From the NCBI GenBank assembly GCA_028868305.1, contig JAGWUS010000023.1:1-55267 (forward strand): a stretch of DNA of 55,267 nt. Reading direction: 5' to 3'. This document shows, piece by piece, positions 45,563 to 54,036 of the stretch. Positions within the stretch are counted from its first letter, which is position 1. Every line of letters begins with the position of its first letter. This DNA comes from Burkholderiales bacterium (GTDB lineage Bacteria > Pseudomonadota > Gammaproteobacteria > Burkholderiales > Burkholderiaceae_C). The notes beneath the pieces were generated by a model. That model worked only from the letters and a program-made list of their open reading frames with translations, searched no databases and had not been told where the DNA came from. A program made the position numbers and the translations under genes.

Positions 45563-45974
45563 TCACGGCAGCACGGTGTCTTTGACAAAGAGCATGGCGC
45601 CGTCCGGTTGCAACACAACCCCCTCGCCAGATTGCGGTACCACCCCGGCCAGTGCCGTAATGTTGACCTGATGTGTCGCCACCACCAAAGTACCTGGGCC
45701 ATTCCAGCCCAGCAGGAGTCTGCGGGCCTCGGATGTTTGTAAGGTTTCGATTCCGGGGCTACCAAAGAAGGAGTTAAACGCAGGTTCAGGCCGCACCTTG
45801 CCGAAAGGCAGTGCAGGAAAGGCCAGCTAGACAGGCAGCCGGGTACGGCACCATTCAGAGTGCCAGACGGCGCCAATTTGCACACCACGTTTGCGCGCAA
45901 AGCGGACTCCTTAGCAGCGCAGCGAATACCAAACCCAGCATGCCAGTGTGTCGGCAGAGTCGTGCCAATGTCAT
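45563..45974 (-). pseudogene. Decayed histidine phosphatase family gene
   Basis: On the minus strand an ATG at 45974 opens a signal-peptide-like start (MLGLVFAALLRSPLCAQ) whose frame stops at 45855. In another frame RGVQIGAVWHSEWCRTRLPV is followed by an in-frame stop (TAG) and then LAFPALPFGKVRPEPAFNSF, QTSEARRLLLGWNGPGTLVV and ATHQVNITALAGVVPQSGEG to the end at 45563. These are pieces of a secreted phosphoglycerate-mutase-like phosphatase; the N-terminal RHG-type catalytic histidine region is gone while the second catalytic His (THQ) remains. A deletion, a frame change and a nonsense codon together mark it as dead. Confidence 0.6.
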
Positions 45975-45996
45975 AAGGGCACTGGGTGGTTCTGGC

Positions 45997-46698
45997 TCAC
46001 CAGGGTATGTCGTTACCCTGGTAGTCCACAAAGTGTGCGCCCTTGCGGACGGTTAGGCCCTGCAATGCCGCCAACATCCCGGTCACTGACTCGGACGGCT
46101 CCAGCAGCTTGGCAACACTTGCAGCAAACGGCCGCGACAAATTTGAGCGCACTGTACCTGGCTGCAATGCGACCACCCGCAGCTCGGGCTGTTTGCGCTG
46201 CAGTTCGATCGCTGCAGTCTGCAACAGCATGTTCAGTGCCGCCTTGGAGGCGCGGTAACCGTACCAGCCGCCCATGTGGTTGTCGGTGATGCTCCCCACG
46301 CGCGCGGACAGTTTCGCGTAAATGCTTGGCCCAGGCGCCAGCAAAGGTGCAAACTGGCGTAGCACCATCAGGGGGGCAATCGCATTCAGCGCATACGATT
46401 TGGCGAGGACATCGGGCTGCACTGCTGCCAATGACTTTTCGGGTCCAACGCCATCAATTGTCAGCGCACCCGTTGCATCAACGATCAGGCGGTAAGGCCC
46501 TGCGCCAGCGCTTGCCTTTGCTTGCGCTGCCAGGCTGGCGGTGTCCAGCAGATCGAACCGGCTGTCTTGCGATCGGGACACCATTTCAACGTGAGTGCAC
46601 TGCGGGTCCAGTTGCAAAGCGTTTACAAAGGCATGCCCGATGGCACCACTTGCACCCACCACAAGCGCCCGGTATCCCGATGGGAAGAGCGTCGTCAT
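45997..46698 (-). CDS. Short-chain dehydrogenase/reductase
   Basis: A 233-residue SDR. The NAD(P) motif is ALVVGASGAIGHAFVNAL near the N-terminus; the active-site Tyr/Lys are in YGYRASKAALNMLL, with the catalytic Ser just upstream in KLSARVGSITDNHMGGW. The C-terminus has VVALQPGTVRSNLSRPF. It resembles the CsgA/C-factor-like SDRs often seen beside bacterial cryptochrome genes. Substrate unknown. The start ATG at 46698 overlaps the stop of a 45-codon frame upstream. The strand is opposite to the photolyase genes, with the decayed phosphatase in between. Confidence 0.88.
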   Translation of the reverse strand: MTTLFPSGYRALVVGASGAIGHAFVNALQLDPQCTHVEMVSRSQDSRFDLLDTASLAAQAKASAGAGPYRLIVDATGALTIDGVGPEKSLAAVQPDVLAKSYALNAIAPLMVLRQFAPLLAPGPSIYAKLSARVGSITDNHMGGWYGYRASKAALNMLLQTAAIELQRKQPELRVVALQPGTVRSNLSRPFAASVAKLLEPSESVTGMLAALQGLTVRKGAHFVDYQGNDIPW

Positions 46699-46832
46699 GG
46701 CAATATTGGCAAAAGTCCGCGGGGCATTCGGCCCTCCTTGGCCCAAGCGCTGTCCACAGCAGTGCAGCCGACGATGGCCTGCATCATGAACGCGCGTCGG
46801 TTGTTCGCAAGGATTGGGGTCCTTGTTTTCAT
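46695..46832 (-). CDS. Possible truncated Tat-exported small protein (45 aa)
   Basis: A 45-codon frame, MKTRTPILANNRRAFMMQAI then VGCTAVDSAWAKEGRM, whose TGA overlaps the SDR start codon (ATGA). The beginning looks like a twin-arginine signal peptide (NRRAFMMQA plus a hydrophobic stretch ending AWA). Only about 15 residues follow the likely cleavage site, so the mature protein is missing; a HiPIP-like or other periplasmic redox protein that lost its body would fit. It may equally be a chance frame. Function unknown. Confidence 0.3.
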   Translation of the reverse strand: MKTRTPILANNRRAFMMQAIVGCTAVDSAWAKEGRMPRGLLPILP

Positions 46833-47031
46833 AGGGCACTCCAGGGTTGTGTTGACATACGCCAGCAATTAAACGCGATGTTCAATCCCGTCACGCGCTG
46901 GCCGGACCGGCACGGGCGTTGTTTGAGCATGCGCTTCAAATGGTCGCGGAGCGCGAGGGGCTGGTATTGCAGAGCGCCGAGTAGCTCGGAAGGTGATGCT
47001 GTATTGCGCAAAGTGGTAACCTGTAATTTCC

Positions 47032-47379
47032 ATGAACTGGCTGAATAGACTGGAAGGCTCCCGGCGCGCAGCAAGCGGCTTGGAATGGCGCATCTGGCGC
47101 AAGCTCCCGCTCATCGCGTTGGTCGGGACACTGGTGCCTGCGCTACTTTGGGTGGCGCTTGATTGGGGGCTGAACCCGGAGTCCAGTGCCAGGCATGCGC
47201 GTTGGCTGTTGACGGCCAGTTATGTGGTTTGGGGCGTTGTGGTTTTTCACTGGACCATGGTGCTGACCCTCGCAATCGGATGCGCCATTGTGGTGGTGAT
47301 GAAGGGCCCCGGTTATGTGGCCGATGCCTACCCCTTGTCGCACAGGGATAGTCCAGCAGGACAGGACAGCAAAGAGTGA
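47032..47379 (+). CDS. Small hypothetical membrane protein
   Basis: A 115-residue protein, not recognised. After a basic N-terminus (LEGSRRAASGLEWRIWRKL) it has two or three hydrophobic helices: PLIALVGTLVPALLWVALDW (~26-45), WLLTASYVVWGVVVFHW (~58-75) and MVLTLAIGCAIVVVMK (~76-91). The C-terminal tail is polar. No enzyme motif is seen. It stands alone; the 190 bp upstream contain no gene I can support, and psiF converges on it with a terminator in between. An inner-membrane location is inferred. Confidence 0.65.
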   Translation: MNWLNRLEGSRRAASGLEWRIWRKLPLIALVGTLVPALLWVALDWGLNPESSARHARWLLTASYVVWGVVVFHWTMVLTLAIGCAIVVVMKGPGYVADAYPLSHRDSPAGQDSKE

Positions 47380-47442
47380 ACATTCCACTTCGGCATATCG
47401 ACGATGCCGACAATTCCACTGCCTTACGCACTTCGGATACAT

Positions 47443-47472
47443 AAAAAAACCGGCTCGCAACGCGGCCGGTTC
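47443..47472 (-). terminator. Intrinsic terminator of psiF
   Basis: Read on the minus strand, AACCGGC and GCCGGTT form a 7-bp GC-rich stem around a ~10-base loop, followed by seven T residues. It starts ~18 bp after the psiF stop codon. This is a typical Rho-independent terminator. Confidence 0.85.
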
Positions 47473-47489
47473 TTCTGGGGCGGAAAGAA

Positions 47490-47780
47490 TTACTTCTTCA
47501 GGCACTCGCTCATGAACTTCTTGCGCTCGTCGCCTTTCATGTCTTTGGCCTCGACATTGCAGGTCTTCATCTTGCTTTGCTGCGTCACAGGTGCGGCCGG
47601 CTTGGCACTCAGGCATTCCTTCATAAAGGCCTTGCGCTCGTCGCCTTTTTTGTCCTTGGCTTCCACATTGCAGGTCTTCATCTTGCCTTGCTGCGCGGTG
47701 GGTGCTTTTTCGTCGGCAGCGTGGGCCACGCCTACGGCCATCGTCAGACCCAGGGCCAGCAGGGAAATCAATTTCTTCAT
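47490..47780 (-). CDS. psiF: PsiF repeat-containing protein
   Basis: A 96-residue secreted protein. A signal peptide (MKKLISLLALGLTMAVGVAHA) is followed by two PsiF repeats: KMKTCNVEAKDKKGDERKAF then MKECLSA, and KMKTCNVEAKDMKGDERKKF then MSECLKK, each with two cysteines. GAAGGA lies ahead of the ATG at 47780. E. coli psiF is phosphate-starvation induced and of unknown function. A terminator follows. It is divergent from argS, with 131 bp between the start codons. The two repeats are also alike at DNA level (period 111 bp), which suggests duplication. Confidence 0.9.
   Translation of the reverse strand: MKKLISLLALGLTMAVGVAHAADEKAPTAQQGKMKTCNVEAKDKKGDERKAFMKECLSAKPAAPVTQQSKMKTCNVEAKDMKGDERKKFMSECLKK
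47491..47700 (-). repeat. Tandem 111-bp repeat within psiF
   Basis: Two units spaced by 111 bp (37 codons) encode the two PsiF domains; TTGCGCTCGTCGCCTTT at 47521 recurs at 47632, and ATTGCAGGTCTTCATCTTGC also recurs. The DNA likeness is higher than needed for the protein, so the duplication seems fairly recent or is kept alike by gene conversion. Confidence 0.75.
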
Positions 47781-47911
47781 GTTGTGTCCTTCAGAAAATG
47801 TGACAGTCATACAAACTTGCGGTGCGAATCCGCGGATGGATTCCAGCACATAACGCACGTACTGGCAATGCGGATGACCCCGGTGGCGGCGCACCCGTAA
47901 AATCAGCCCCC

Positions 47912-49585
47912 ATGCTCTCTGTCAAAACTGAACTTCTGCAGGCGCTGGCCGCCTGCCTGGAAACGCTTTCCCCCGGTGCCGGCGCCAAAGCCGCGTTTGA
48001 ATCCCCCAAAGTGGCTGCCCATGGCGACTTGGCGACCACCGCCGCCATGCAGCTGGCCAAGCCGCTCAAGCTCAATCCGCGCCAGCTGGCCGAAGCCCTG
48101 CGCACCGCCATGCTGGCCCAGCCGGCTTTTGTGGCGTGGGTGGAGGCCGTGGAGATCGCCGGTCCCGGCTTTATCAATATCCGCCTCAAGCCTGCAGCCA
48201 AGCAGCAGATCGTGCGTGAGGTGCTGGAGGCAGGTGCACGCTTTGGCATGCAGGCCGACAATGGCCAGCGCATGCTGGTGGAATTTGTGTCCGCCAACCC
48301 CACCGGGCCACTGCACGTGGGCCACGGCCGCCAGGCGGCGCTGGGCGACGCCATTTGCAACCTGTTCCAGACCCAGGGTTGGGATGTGTACCGTGAGTTT
48401 TATTACAACGATGCCGGCGTGCAGATCAGTACCCTGGCCAATTCCACCCAGTTGCGCGCCAAAGGCTTCAAGCCTGGTGACGCCGAGTGGCCCGAAGCGG
48501 CCTACAACGGCGACTACATTGCCGACATCGCCAGCGACTATCTGGCCAAGAAGACGGTGCATTCCGACGACCGCGAATTCACCGCCAGTGGCGATGTGGA
48601 TGCGCTGGACGATATTCGCCTGTTTGCCGTGGCCTACCTTCGCCACGAGCAGGACCTGGACCTCAAGGCGTTCTCGGTGAAGTTTGACAACTACTATCTG
48701 GAGTCGAGTCTGTACACCAGCGGCCGCGTGGACGCAGCTGTGCAAAAGCTGCGCGATGCCGGCAAGACCTACGAGCACGACGGCGCGCTGTGGCTCAAGT
48801 CCACCGACTATGGGGACGACAAGGACCGTGTGATGCGCAAGGGCGACGGTAGCTACACCTACTTTGTGCCGGATGTGGCCTACCACATCAGCAAGTGGGA
48901 GCGCGGTTTCACCAAGGTCGTCAACATCCAGGGCACCGACCACCACGGCACCATTGCCCGGGTGCGCGCCGGCCTACAGGCGGCCGGTGTGGGCATTCCG
49001 CAGGGTTACCCGGACTATGTGCTGCACACCATGGTGCGCGTGGTCAAAGGTGGCGAAGAAGTCAAGATCAGCAAGCGCGCGGGCAGCTATGTGACGCTGC
49101 GCGACCTGATCGAATGGACCAGCAAGGATGCGGTGCGTTTTTTCCTGCTGTCCCGCAAGCCCGATACCGAGTACACCTTCGACGTGGACCTGGCGGTGGC
49201 CAAAAACAACGACAACCCGGTGTACTACGTGCAGTACGCGCATGCGCGCATCTGTTCGGTGCTGGCGACCTGGGGCGGTGATGTGGCCAATTTGCAGGGC
49301 GTGGACCTGTCTGCGCTGCAGAGCCCGCAGGCCCAGGCGCTCATGCTGCTGCTGGCCAAGTACCCTGACATGCTGACGGCTGCAACCGTGGATTTTGCGC
49401 CGCATGATGTGACTTTTTACCTGCGCGAACTCGCCGCCAGCTACCACAGCTACTACGATGCCGAGCGCATTCTGGTGGACGATGAGGCGGTCAAGCTCGC
49501 CCGGCTGGCCCTGGTCGCCGCCACGGCGCAGGTGTTGCACAATGGCCTGGCAGTGCTGGGCGTGAGTGCCCCGCAAAAAATGTAA
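47912..49585 (+). CDS. argS: Arginyl-tRNA synthetase
   Basis: A 557-residue class Ia synthetase. The N-terminal Add1 domain (~1-100) is followed by the ATP-binding HIGH variant in [20 protein letters not shown]; the KMSKS position reads [16 protein letters not shown], the degenerate form usual in ArgRS. The C-terminal DALR anticodon domain ends with [20 protein letters not shown] and a typical terminal methionine. The ATG at 47912 was chosen; the frame is open to 47822 but the family start fits here. A SPOR-domain gene follows after a short gap. Essential housekeeping gene with no anomalies. Confidence 0.97.
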   Translation: MLSVKTELLQALAACLETLSPGAGAKAAFESPKVAAHGDLATTAAMQLAKPLKLNPRQLAEALRTAMLAQPAFVAWVEAVEIAGPGFINIRLKPAAKQQIVREVLEAGARFGMQADNGQRMLVEFVSANPTGPLHVGHGRQAALGDAICNLFQTQGWDVYREFYYNDAGVQISTLANSTQLRAKGFKPGDAEWPEAAYNGDYIADIASDYLAKKTVHSDDREFTASGDVDALDDIRLFAVAYLRHEQDLDLKAFSVKFDNYYLESSLYTSGRVDAAVQKLRDAGKTYEHDGALWLKSTDYGDDKDRVMRKGDGSYTYFVPDVAYHISKWERGFTKVVNIQGTDHHGTIARVRAGLQAAGVGIPQGYPDYVLHTMVRVVKGGEEVKISKRAGSYVTLRDLIEWTSKDAVRFFLLSRKPDTEYTFDVDLAVAKNNDNPVYYVQYAHARICSVLATWGGDVANLQGVDLSALQSPQAQALMLLLAKYPDMLTAATVDFAPHDVTFYLRELAASYHSYYDAERILVDDEAVKLARLALVAATAQVLHNGLAVLGVSAPQKM

Positions 49586-49618
49586 TCCATGGTTTTAACA
49601 AGCAGCGAGACATCTGGC

Positions 49619-50230
49619 ATGAAGCATCAGCGCGGCGGAACTTTTCTGGGGTTCATCATTGGAGTGGTAGTCGGACTGGCGGCAGCCCTGGCCGTGGCGG
49701 TGTACGTCACCAAAGTGCCGGTGCCCTTTGTGAACAAGGGGCAGAGCCGCTCCGCAGAGCAGGATGCCGCCGAGGCCAAGAAAAACAAGGACTGGGATCC
49801 CAACGCCCCCCTGTACGGCAAGAACCCCGCCAAGGCGGTGCAGCCGGCCACGCCCGCTGAGCCTGTGGCTGGCAAACCTGCCGCCAAAGAAGAGGCCAAG
49901 CCGGCGGACAAGAATGCGGAATCCAAACCCGCAGTGTCTGCCGATCCGCTGGGCGATCTGGCCAAGGCCAAAGCGGCTGCCGCCGATGCGGAGCCCTTCG
50001 TGTACTACGTGCAGGTGGGGGCATTCCGTACGCCGGAAGACGCAGAGACCCACAGAGCCAAACTGTCCCTCAGTGGCATTGAGTCCAAGGTATCCGAGCG
50101 CGAGCAGTCGGGCCGCATGGTCTACCGGGTGCGCGTGGGGCCGTTCGAGAAGAAGGAAGACGGCGAGCGTGCCAAGGAAAAACTCGACAAGGCCGGGCTG
50201 GATACCGCCCTGGTGCGCGTCCAGCGCTGA
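49619..50230 (+). CDS. SPOR-domain cell-division protein (FtsN-like)
   Basis: About 203 residues. The N-terminus MKHQRGGTFLGFIIGVVVGL then AAALAVAVYV is a membrane anchor with a short cytoplasmic part. A Pro/Ala/Lys-rich periplasmic linker (~45-120) leads to a C-terminal SPOR domain (~125-203): YYVQVGAFRTPEDAETHRAK and YRVRVGPFEKKEDGERAKEK. SPOR domains bind denuded glycan at the septum, and FtsN activates septal synthesis. The essential FtsN helix region is not evident, so it may be a DedD/FtsN-type homologue. An ATG at 49589 in frame is an alternative start; neither has a strong ribosome-binding site. It lies between argS and dsbA, likely in one operon. Confidence 0.88.
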   Translation: MKHQRGGTFLGFIIGVVVGLAAALAVAVYVTKVPVPFVNKGQSRSAEQDAAEAKKNKDWDPNAPLYGKNPAKAVQPATPAEPVAGKPAAKEEAKPADKNAESKPAVSADPLGDLAKAKAAAADAEPFVYYVQVGAFRTPEDAETHRAKLSLSGIESKVSEREQSGRMVYRVRVGPFEKKEDGERAKEKLDKAGLDTALVRVQR

Positions 50231-50295
50231 AGTGTCTTGCAGGAACTTTATGGGCTGGCAACGGTCCGACCCGTCTATTTGGAGATTCTGAACCC

Positions 50296-50946
50296 ATGAA
50301 ACGTCGCGATTTTTCCCGGGCTGCCACAGGTGTAGCCATGCTGTCTTCTCTGGCGCCCGTCGCTACCTTGGCCCAGTCGGCCAGGCCCGTTGCCGGGACG
50401 GATTACCAGGTTCTGGATGCCCGGGCGCCGGTCGATGCGCCTGCCGGCAAGATCGAGGTGGTGGAGTTCTTCTGGTACAGCTGCCCCCATTGCAATGCGT
50501 TTGAACCTGCGCTGGAAGCCTGGGTGAAAAAGCTGCCCAAGGATGTGGTGTTTCACCGTGCTCCGGTGGCATTCCGTGACGACTTTGTGCCGCAGCAGCG
50601 CCTGTACTATGCGCTCGACGCCATGGGTCTGGTGGACAAGTTGCACGCCAAAGTGTTTGCGGCCATTCATGTGGAGAGGCTGAACCTGACCAAGGCCGAT
50701 GCCATCATTGAATGGGTGGCCCGCCAGGGCGTGGACCGTGCGAAGTTTGTGGAGCAGTTCAATTCCTTCAGCACGGCCACCAAATCGTCGCGCGCCGCCA
50801 AATTGCAGAACGAGTACCGGGTGGAAGGCGTGCCAGCGCTGGGTATCGCTGGCCGTTTTTACACCGATGGCTCGCTGGCACGTAGCATGGAACGGGCATT
50901 GCAGGTCACCGAATCCCTTATGGCCGACGTACGCGCAGGTCGCTGA
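50296..50946 (+). CDS. dsbA: Periplasmic thiol:disulfide oxidoreductase DsbA
   Basis: A 216-residue exported thioredoxin-fold protein. The signal peptide begins MKRRDFSRAATGVAMLSSLA, with a twin-arginine look but also suitable for Sec. The active site is Cys63-Pro-His-Cys66 in FFWYSCPHCNAF, and the cis-proline loop is GVPALGI. The helical insertion between lies at ~110-170. DsbA introduces disulfides into secreted proteins; its recycling partner DsbB is not in the window. It follows the SPOR gene by 65 bp and precedes lptA by 109 bp. Confidence 0.95.
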   Translation: MKRRDFSRAATGVAMLSSLAPVATLAQSARPVAGTDYQVLDARAPVDAPAGKIEVVEFFWYSCPHCNAFEPALEAWVKKLPKDVVFHRAPVAFRDDFVPQQRLYYALDAMGLVDKLHAKVFAAIHVERLNLTKADAIIEWVARQGVDRAKFVEQFNSFSTATKSSRAAKLQNEYRVEGVPALGIAGRFYTDGSLARSMERALQVTESLMADVRAGR

Positions 50947-51055
50947 AGTACGCCTTAAAGCAATAAATACGCCCGCCGCGGCGTATCCAGGCACGAATTG
51001 TTGCAGTGGCTCGGTACAATGACCGAAGCCCTCTGTCAGCAAGTTTCGTGCCTTT

Positions 51056-51685
51056 ATGAAAAACCCCCTTATTTCCACCTGGATTGCGCTGGCTTTGGCT
51101 GGCGCCGCAGGTTTTGCGCTGGCTGAAAATGCCGACCGCAACAAGCCTATGAATATCGAGGCCGACAGCCTGCGGTACGACGACCTTAAGCAAGTGAGCG
51201 TTTTTACCGGGCGTGTGGTGCTGACCAAAGGCACCATCCAGATTCGAGGGGGGCGGATCGAAGTACGGCAAGACCCGGATGGTTTCCAATTCGGCACGGT
51301 CACCGGTGCGCAGCAGTCCCTGGCTTTTTACCGGCAGAAGCGCGAAGGGCTGGATGAGTACATCGAGGGCGAGGCCGAAGTCATCGAATACGACGGCAAG
51401 GCCGATACCGTCAAATTCACCGGCAAGGCCCAGTTGCGGCGGCTGCGCGGGACCGCACTGGCCGATGAAATTACCGGTGGCGTCATCCTGTACGAGAACC
51501 TCACCGACAAGTTTTCTGTCGACGGCAATGCAAGCAAAGGCCCTACGGGAGTGGCTGGAGCGCCTGCTGGGCGTGTGCGGGCCATGCTGACGCCCAAATC
51601 CGAAGGGACTTCGGGGGCTACGGCTCCCGCATCGTCTGCGACCACTTTGCGCCAGACCACAACCCTGGGTGGAGCGTCGAAGTGA
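51056..51685 (+). CDS. lptA: LPS transport periplasmic protein LptA
   Basis: A 209-residue periplasmic protein with a signal peptide cleaved after AGFALA (~residue 23). The OstA/LptA beta-jellyroll follows (~30-160): [57 protein letters not shown] and [20 protein letters not shown]. LptA bridges inner and outer membranes for LPS export. The C-terminal tail is Ser/Thr/Ala-rich. The stop overlaps the lptB start (GTGA), so the two are coupled. lptC, often directly upstream, is absent here; dsbA takes that place. Confidence 0.93.
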   Translation: MKNPLISTWIALALAGAAGFALAENADRNKPMNIEADSLRYDDLKQVSVFTGRVVLTKGTIQIRGGRIEVRQDPDGFQFGTVTGAQQSLAFYRQKREGLDEYIEGEAEVIEYDGKADTVKFTGKAQLRRLRGTALADEITGGVILYENLTDKFSVDGNASKGPTGVAGAPAGRVRAMLTPKSEGTSGATAPASSATTLRQTTTLGGASK

Positions 51686-52437
51686 CGGAGTTCAAACCGG
51701 GAAGCCTGGAAGCCCGGCATCTGCAGAAGTTTTATGGCAAGCGCCAGGTGGTCAAGGACGTGTCGCTGACCGTGCACACGGGTGAGGTGGTGGGGCTGCT
51801 GGGCCCCAATGGCGCCGGCAAAACCACCTCGTTTTACATGATTGTGGGCCTATTGCGGGCGAGTGCCGGCGACATCAACATCGATGGCCAGAGCATTGAA
51901 CACATGCCGATTCACCGACGTGCGCGTCTGGGGCTGGGCTACCTGCCGCAGGAAGCATCCATTTTCCGCAAGCTCAATGTGGAGGACAACGTGCGCGCGG
52001 TTCTGGAACTGCAGCGCAATGAGGCCGGCAAGCCACTCAAGGACGCCGAGATTGAGGTGCGTCTAACCGAGTTGCTGCAGGAACTGCGCGTCGATCACTT
52101 GCGGGACTCGCCTGCGCTGGCGCTGTCGGGTGGCGAGCGGCGCCGGGTGGAAATTGCCCGTGCACTGGCCACCAACCCGCGATTTATTCTGCTGGACGAA
52201 CCGTTTGCCGGGATCGACCCTATTGCGGTCATTGAAATCCAGCGCATCATCAATTTCCTCAAGGCCCGTGGCATCGGCGTTTTGATTACCGACCACAACG
52301 TGCGCGAAACCCTGGGCATCTGCGACCACGCCTTCATCATCAGTGACGGTACCGTGCTGGCGCAGGGAACGCCTGCCGAGATCGTTGACAACGCCGAGGT
52401 GCGCCGCGTGTACCTGGGCGAGCACTTTAGGATGTGA
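51682..52437 (+). CDS. lptB: LPS export ABC transporter ATPase LptB
   Basis: A 251-residue ABC ATPase that powers LPS extraction through LptFG. Walker A is [17 protein letters not shown], the signature is [15 protein letters not shown], Walker B is [14 protein letters not shown], and the H-loop is [17 protein letters not shown], all typical of LptB. The start is GTG at 51682 inside the lptA stop. The N-terminus carries a few extra residues before [16 protein letters not shown]. The stop overlaps the rpoN start by one base (TGATG). Order lptA-lptB-rpoN is conserved in many proteobacteria. Confidence 0.96.
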   Translation: MTEFKPGSLEARHLQKFYGKRQVVKDVSLTVHTGEVVGLLGPNGAGKTTSFYMIVGLLRASAGDINIDGQSIEHMPIHRRARLGLGYLPQEASIFRKLNVEDNVRAVLELQRNEAGKPLKDAEIEVRLTELLQELRVDHLRDSPALALSGGERRRVEIARALATNPRFILLDEPFAGIDPIAVIEIQRIINFLKARGIGVLITDHNVRETLGICDHAFIISDGTVLAQGTPAEIVDNAEVRRVYLGEHFRM

Positions 52438-54029
52438 TGAAGCCTGGTCTTTCATTGCGCGTTTCGCAGCATCTGACGCTTACGCCGCAACTGCAGCAGT
52501 CGATCCGCTTGCTGCAACTCTCCACGCTGGAGCTGAGCCAGGAAGTCGAGCAGATGCTCGACGAGAACCCGTTTCTGGAAATTGCAGAAGAGCGTGCCGA
52601 GCGGGAGGATTTTGGCCTGGACCAGGCGGATGTCGCGGTCAGTGAGAACGATCGGGATGCTGAGTTTGCTCCTAATTTAGTAGCTGACTATGCAATATCC
52701 ACGGGGGTTGGTGACCAGAATAATGATGAAGTTACCCCCCTTTCGGGCGACGCAGGCCCCAGTTGGGAGGGTGACGGCACCACCGAGACCGCCCCCGACG
52801 ATGGCGAGTGGGGCGGCGACGCCAAGGCGCACGCCAACAACCTGGGCGACGACGAGGACAAGGACGCCACCGAGCTGGCCCGTACCACGGAATCACTGCA
52901 GGTTCACCTGCACCGTCAGGCATTGAGCCTGCGATCGAGTCCCGAAGATGCTGCAGCATTGCGCTTTCTGATCGAGTCGCTCAACGACGACGGCTATCTG
53001 GAAGATCCGCTGGAAGACCTGGCGCGCAGTCTCAACCCCGCCGATGAAGAGCAACTGGACGAACTGATGCACCACTTCACGGTGGCCCTGGGCCTGTTGC
53101 ACAGCCTGGAGCCAGTGGGCGTGGGGGCGCGAAACCTGGGCGAGTGCCTGTGTCTGCAAATCAGCGAGCACTTGCGCCACGCCAGCCAGGACGATACCGA
53201 GATGTTGCAGGTCGCGCTGGCCATTTGCCGCCAGCCGATGGAACTGCTGGCACGTCGTGATATCAAGCGCCTGGTGCAGCTGGGGGTGGGCAGCGACGCA
53301 CTGGTGCGCGAGGCCATTGCCCTGATTGGCCGGCTGGAGCCCAAACCGGGCCGGCGCTTCATCGATGTGGAGCGCAACATCGTGGTGCCTGATGTGCTGG
53401 TGGTGCAGGTGGGGCCGACCCGACCCGGCCAGCAGCCGAAGTTTCAGGTGCGCCTGAACCCGGATGTGATGCCGCGCCTGCGGGTGCATGACATTTACGC
53501 CAACGTGCTGCGCAACCACCGCGGGGGCAAGGACAGTGGCAGCCATGCCATGCTGCAGCAGCGCCTGCAGGAAGCGCGGTGGTTCATCAAGAACATCCAG
53601 CAGCGTTTTGACACCATCCTGCGCGTCAGCACCGCGATTGTGGAGCGCCAGAAGAGCTTTTTCATCCACGGCGAACTGGCCATGCGCCCGCTGGTACTGC
53701 GCGAGATCGCCGATGAGTTGGGGTTGCACGAGTCCACCATCAGCCGGGTGACCACCGCCAAGTACATGGCCACGCCGTTCGGCACGTTCGAGCTCAAATA
53801 TTTCTTCGGTTCCGGACTTGGGACCGAGTCGGGTGGCAACGCGTCGAGCACTGCGGTGCGCGCGCTGATCAAGCAGTTCATCGCCTCGGAGAGCCCGAAA
53901 AAGCCCTTGAGCGATAACCAGATTTCCGACATGCTCAAGGAGCAGGGCATTGAGTGTGCCCGGCGTACCGTGGCGAAATACCGCGAGGGCTTGAAGATTG
54001 CCCCCGCCTCACTGCGTAAGGCGCTATGA
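52437..54029 (+). CDS. rpoN: RNA polymerase sigma-54 factor
   Basis: A 530-residue sigma-54. Region I begins [20 protein letters not shown], with the activator-interacting Gln/Leu pattern. Region II is acidic and variable (~55-155). Region III holds the core-binding part, the HTH near LREIADELGLHESTISRVTT, and the RpoN box ARRTVAKYRE close to the C-terminus. A 43-bp dispersed repeat (52665-52707) lies within acidic region II and is read in frame as NLVADYAISTG and flanking residues, where extra sequence is tolerated. The ATG at 52437 was preferred over the GTG at 52434. hpf and ptsN, often next, are not present; an rRNA methyltransferase follows. Confidence 0.96.
   Translation: MKPGLSLRVSQHLTLTPQLQQSIRLLQLSTLELSQEVEQMLDENPFLEIAEERAEREDFGLDQADVAVSENDRDAEFAPNLVADYAISTGVGDQNNDEVTPLSGDAGPSWEGDGTTETAPDDGEWGGDAKAHANNLGDDEDKDATELARTTESLQVHLHRQALSLRSSPEDAAALRFLIESLNDDGYLEDPLEDLARSLNPADEEQLDELMHHFTVALGLLHSLEPVGVGARNLGECLCLQISEHLRHASQDDTEMLQVALAICRQPMELLARRDIKRLVQLGVGSDALVREAIALIGRLEPKPGRRFIDVERNIVVPDVLVVQVGPTRPGQQPKFQVRLNPDVMPRLRVHDIYANVLRNHRGGKDSGSHAMLQQRLQEARWFIKNIQQRFDTILRVSTAIVERQKSFFIHGELAMRPLVLREIADELGLHESTISRVTTAKYMATPFGTFELKYFFGSGLGTESGGNASSTAVRALIKQFIASESPKKPLSDNQISDMLKEQGIECARRTVAKYREGLKIAPASLRKAL
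52665..52707 (+). repeat. 43-bp dispersed repeat, copy 4 (inside rpoN)
   Basis: Begins TTGCTCCTAATTTAGTAGCT and ends TCCACGGGGG. It has the TAGCTG and TGCAATAT blocks of the other copies and lies in frame in the variable acidic region of RpoN. Its AT-rich left half stands out from the surrounding GC-rich DNA. Confidence 0.7.
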
Positions 54030-54036
54030 ACCTCCT

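Noticed and set aside
47780..47820. Possible Pho box upstream of psiF (CTGTCAC on the minus strand)
   Set aside because: Only one half-site fits; the second half is poor and the site would overlap the ribosome-binding region.
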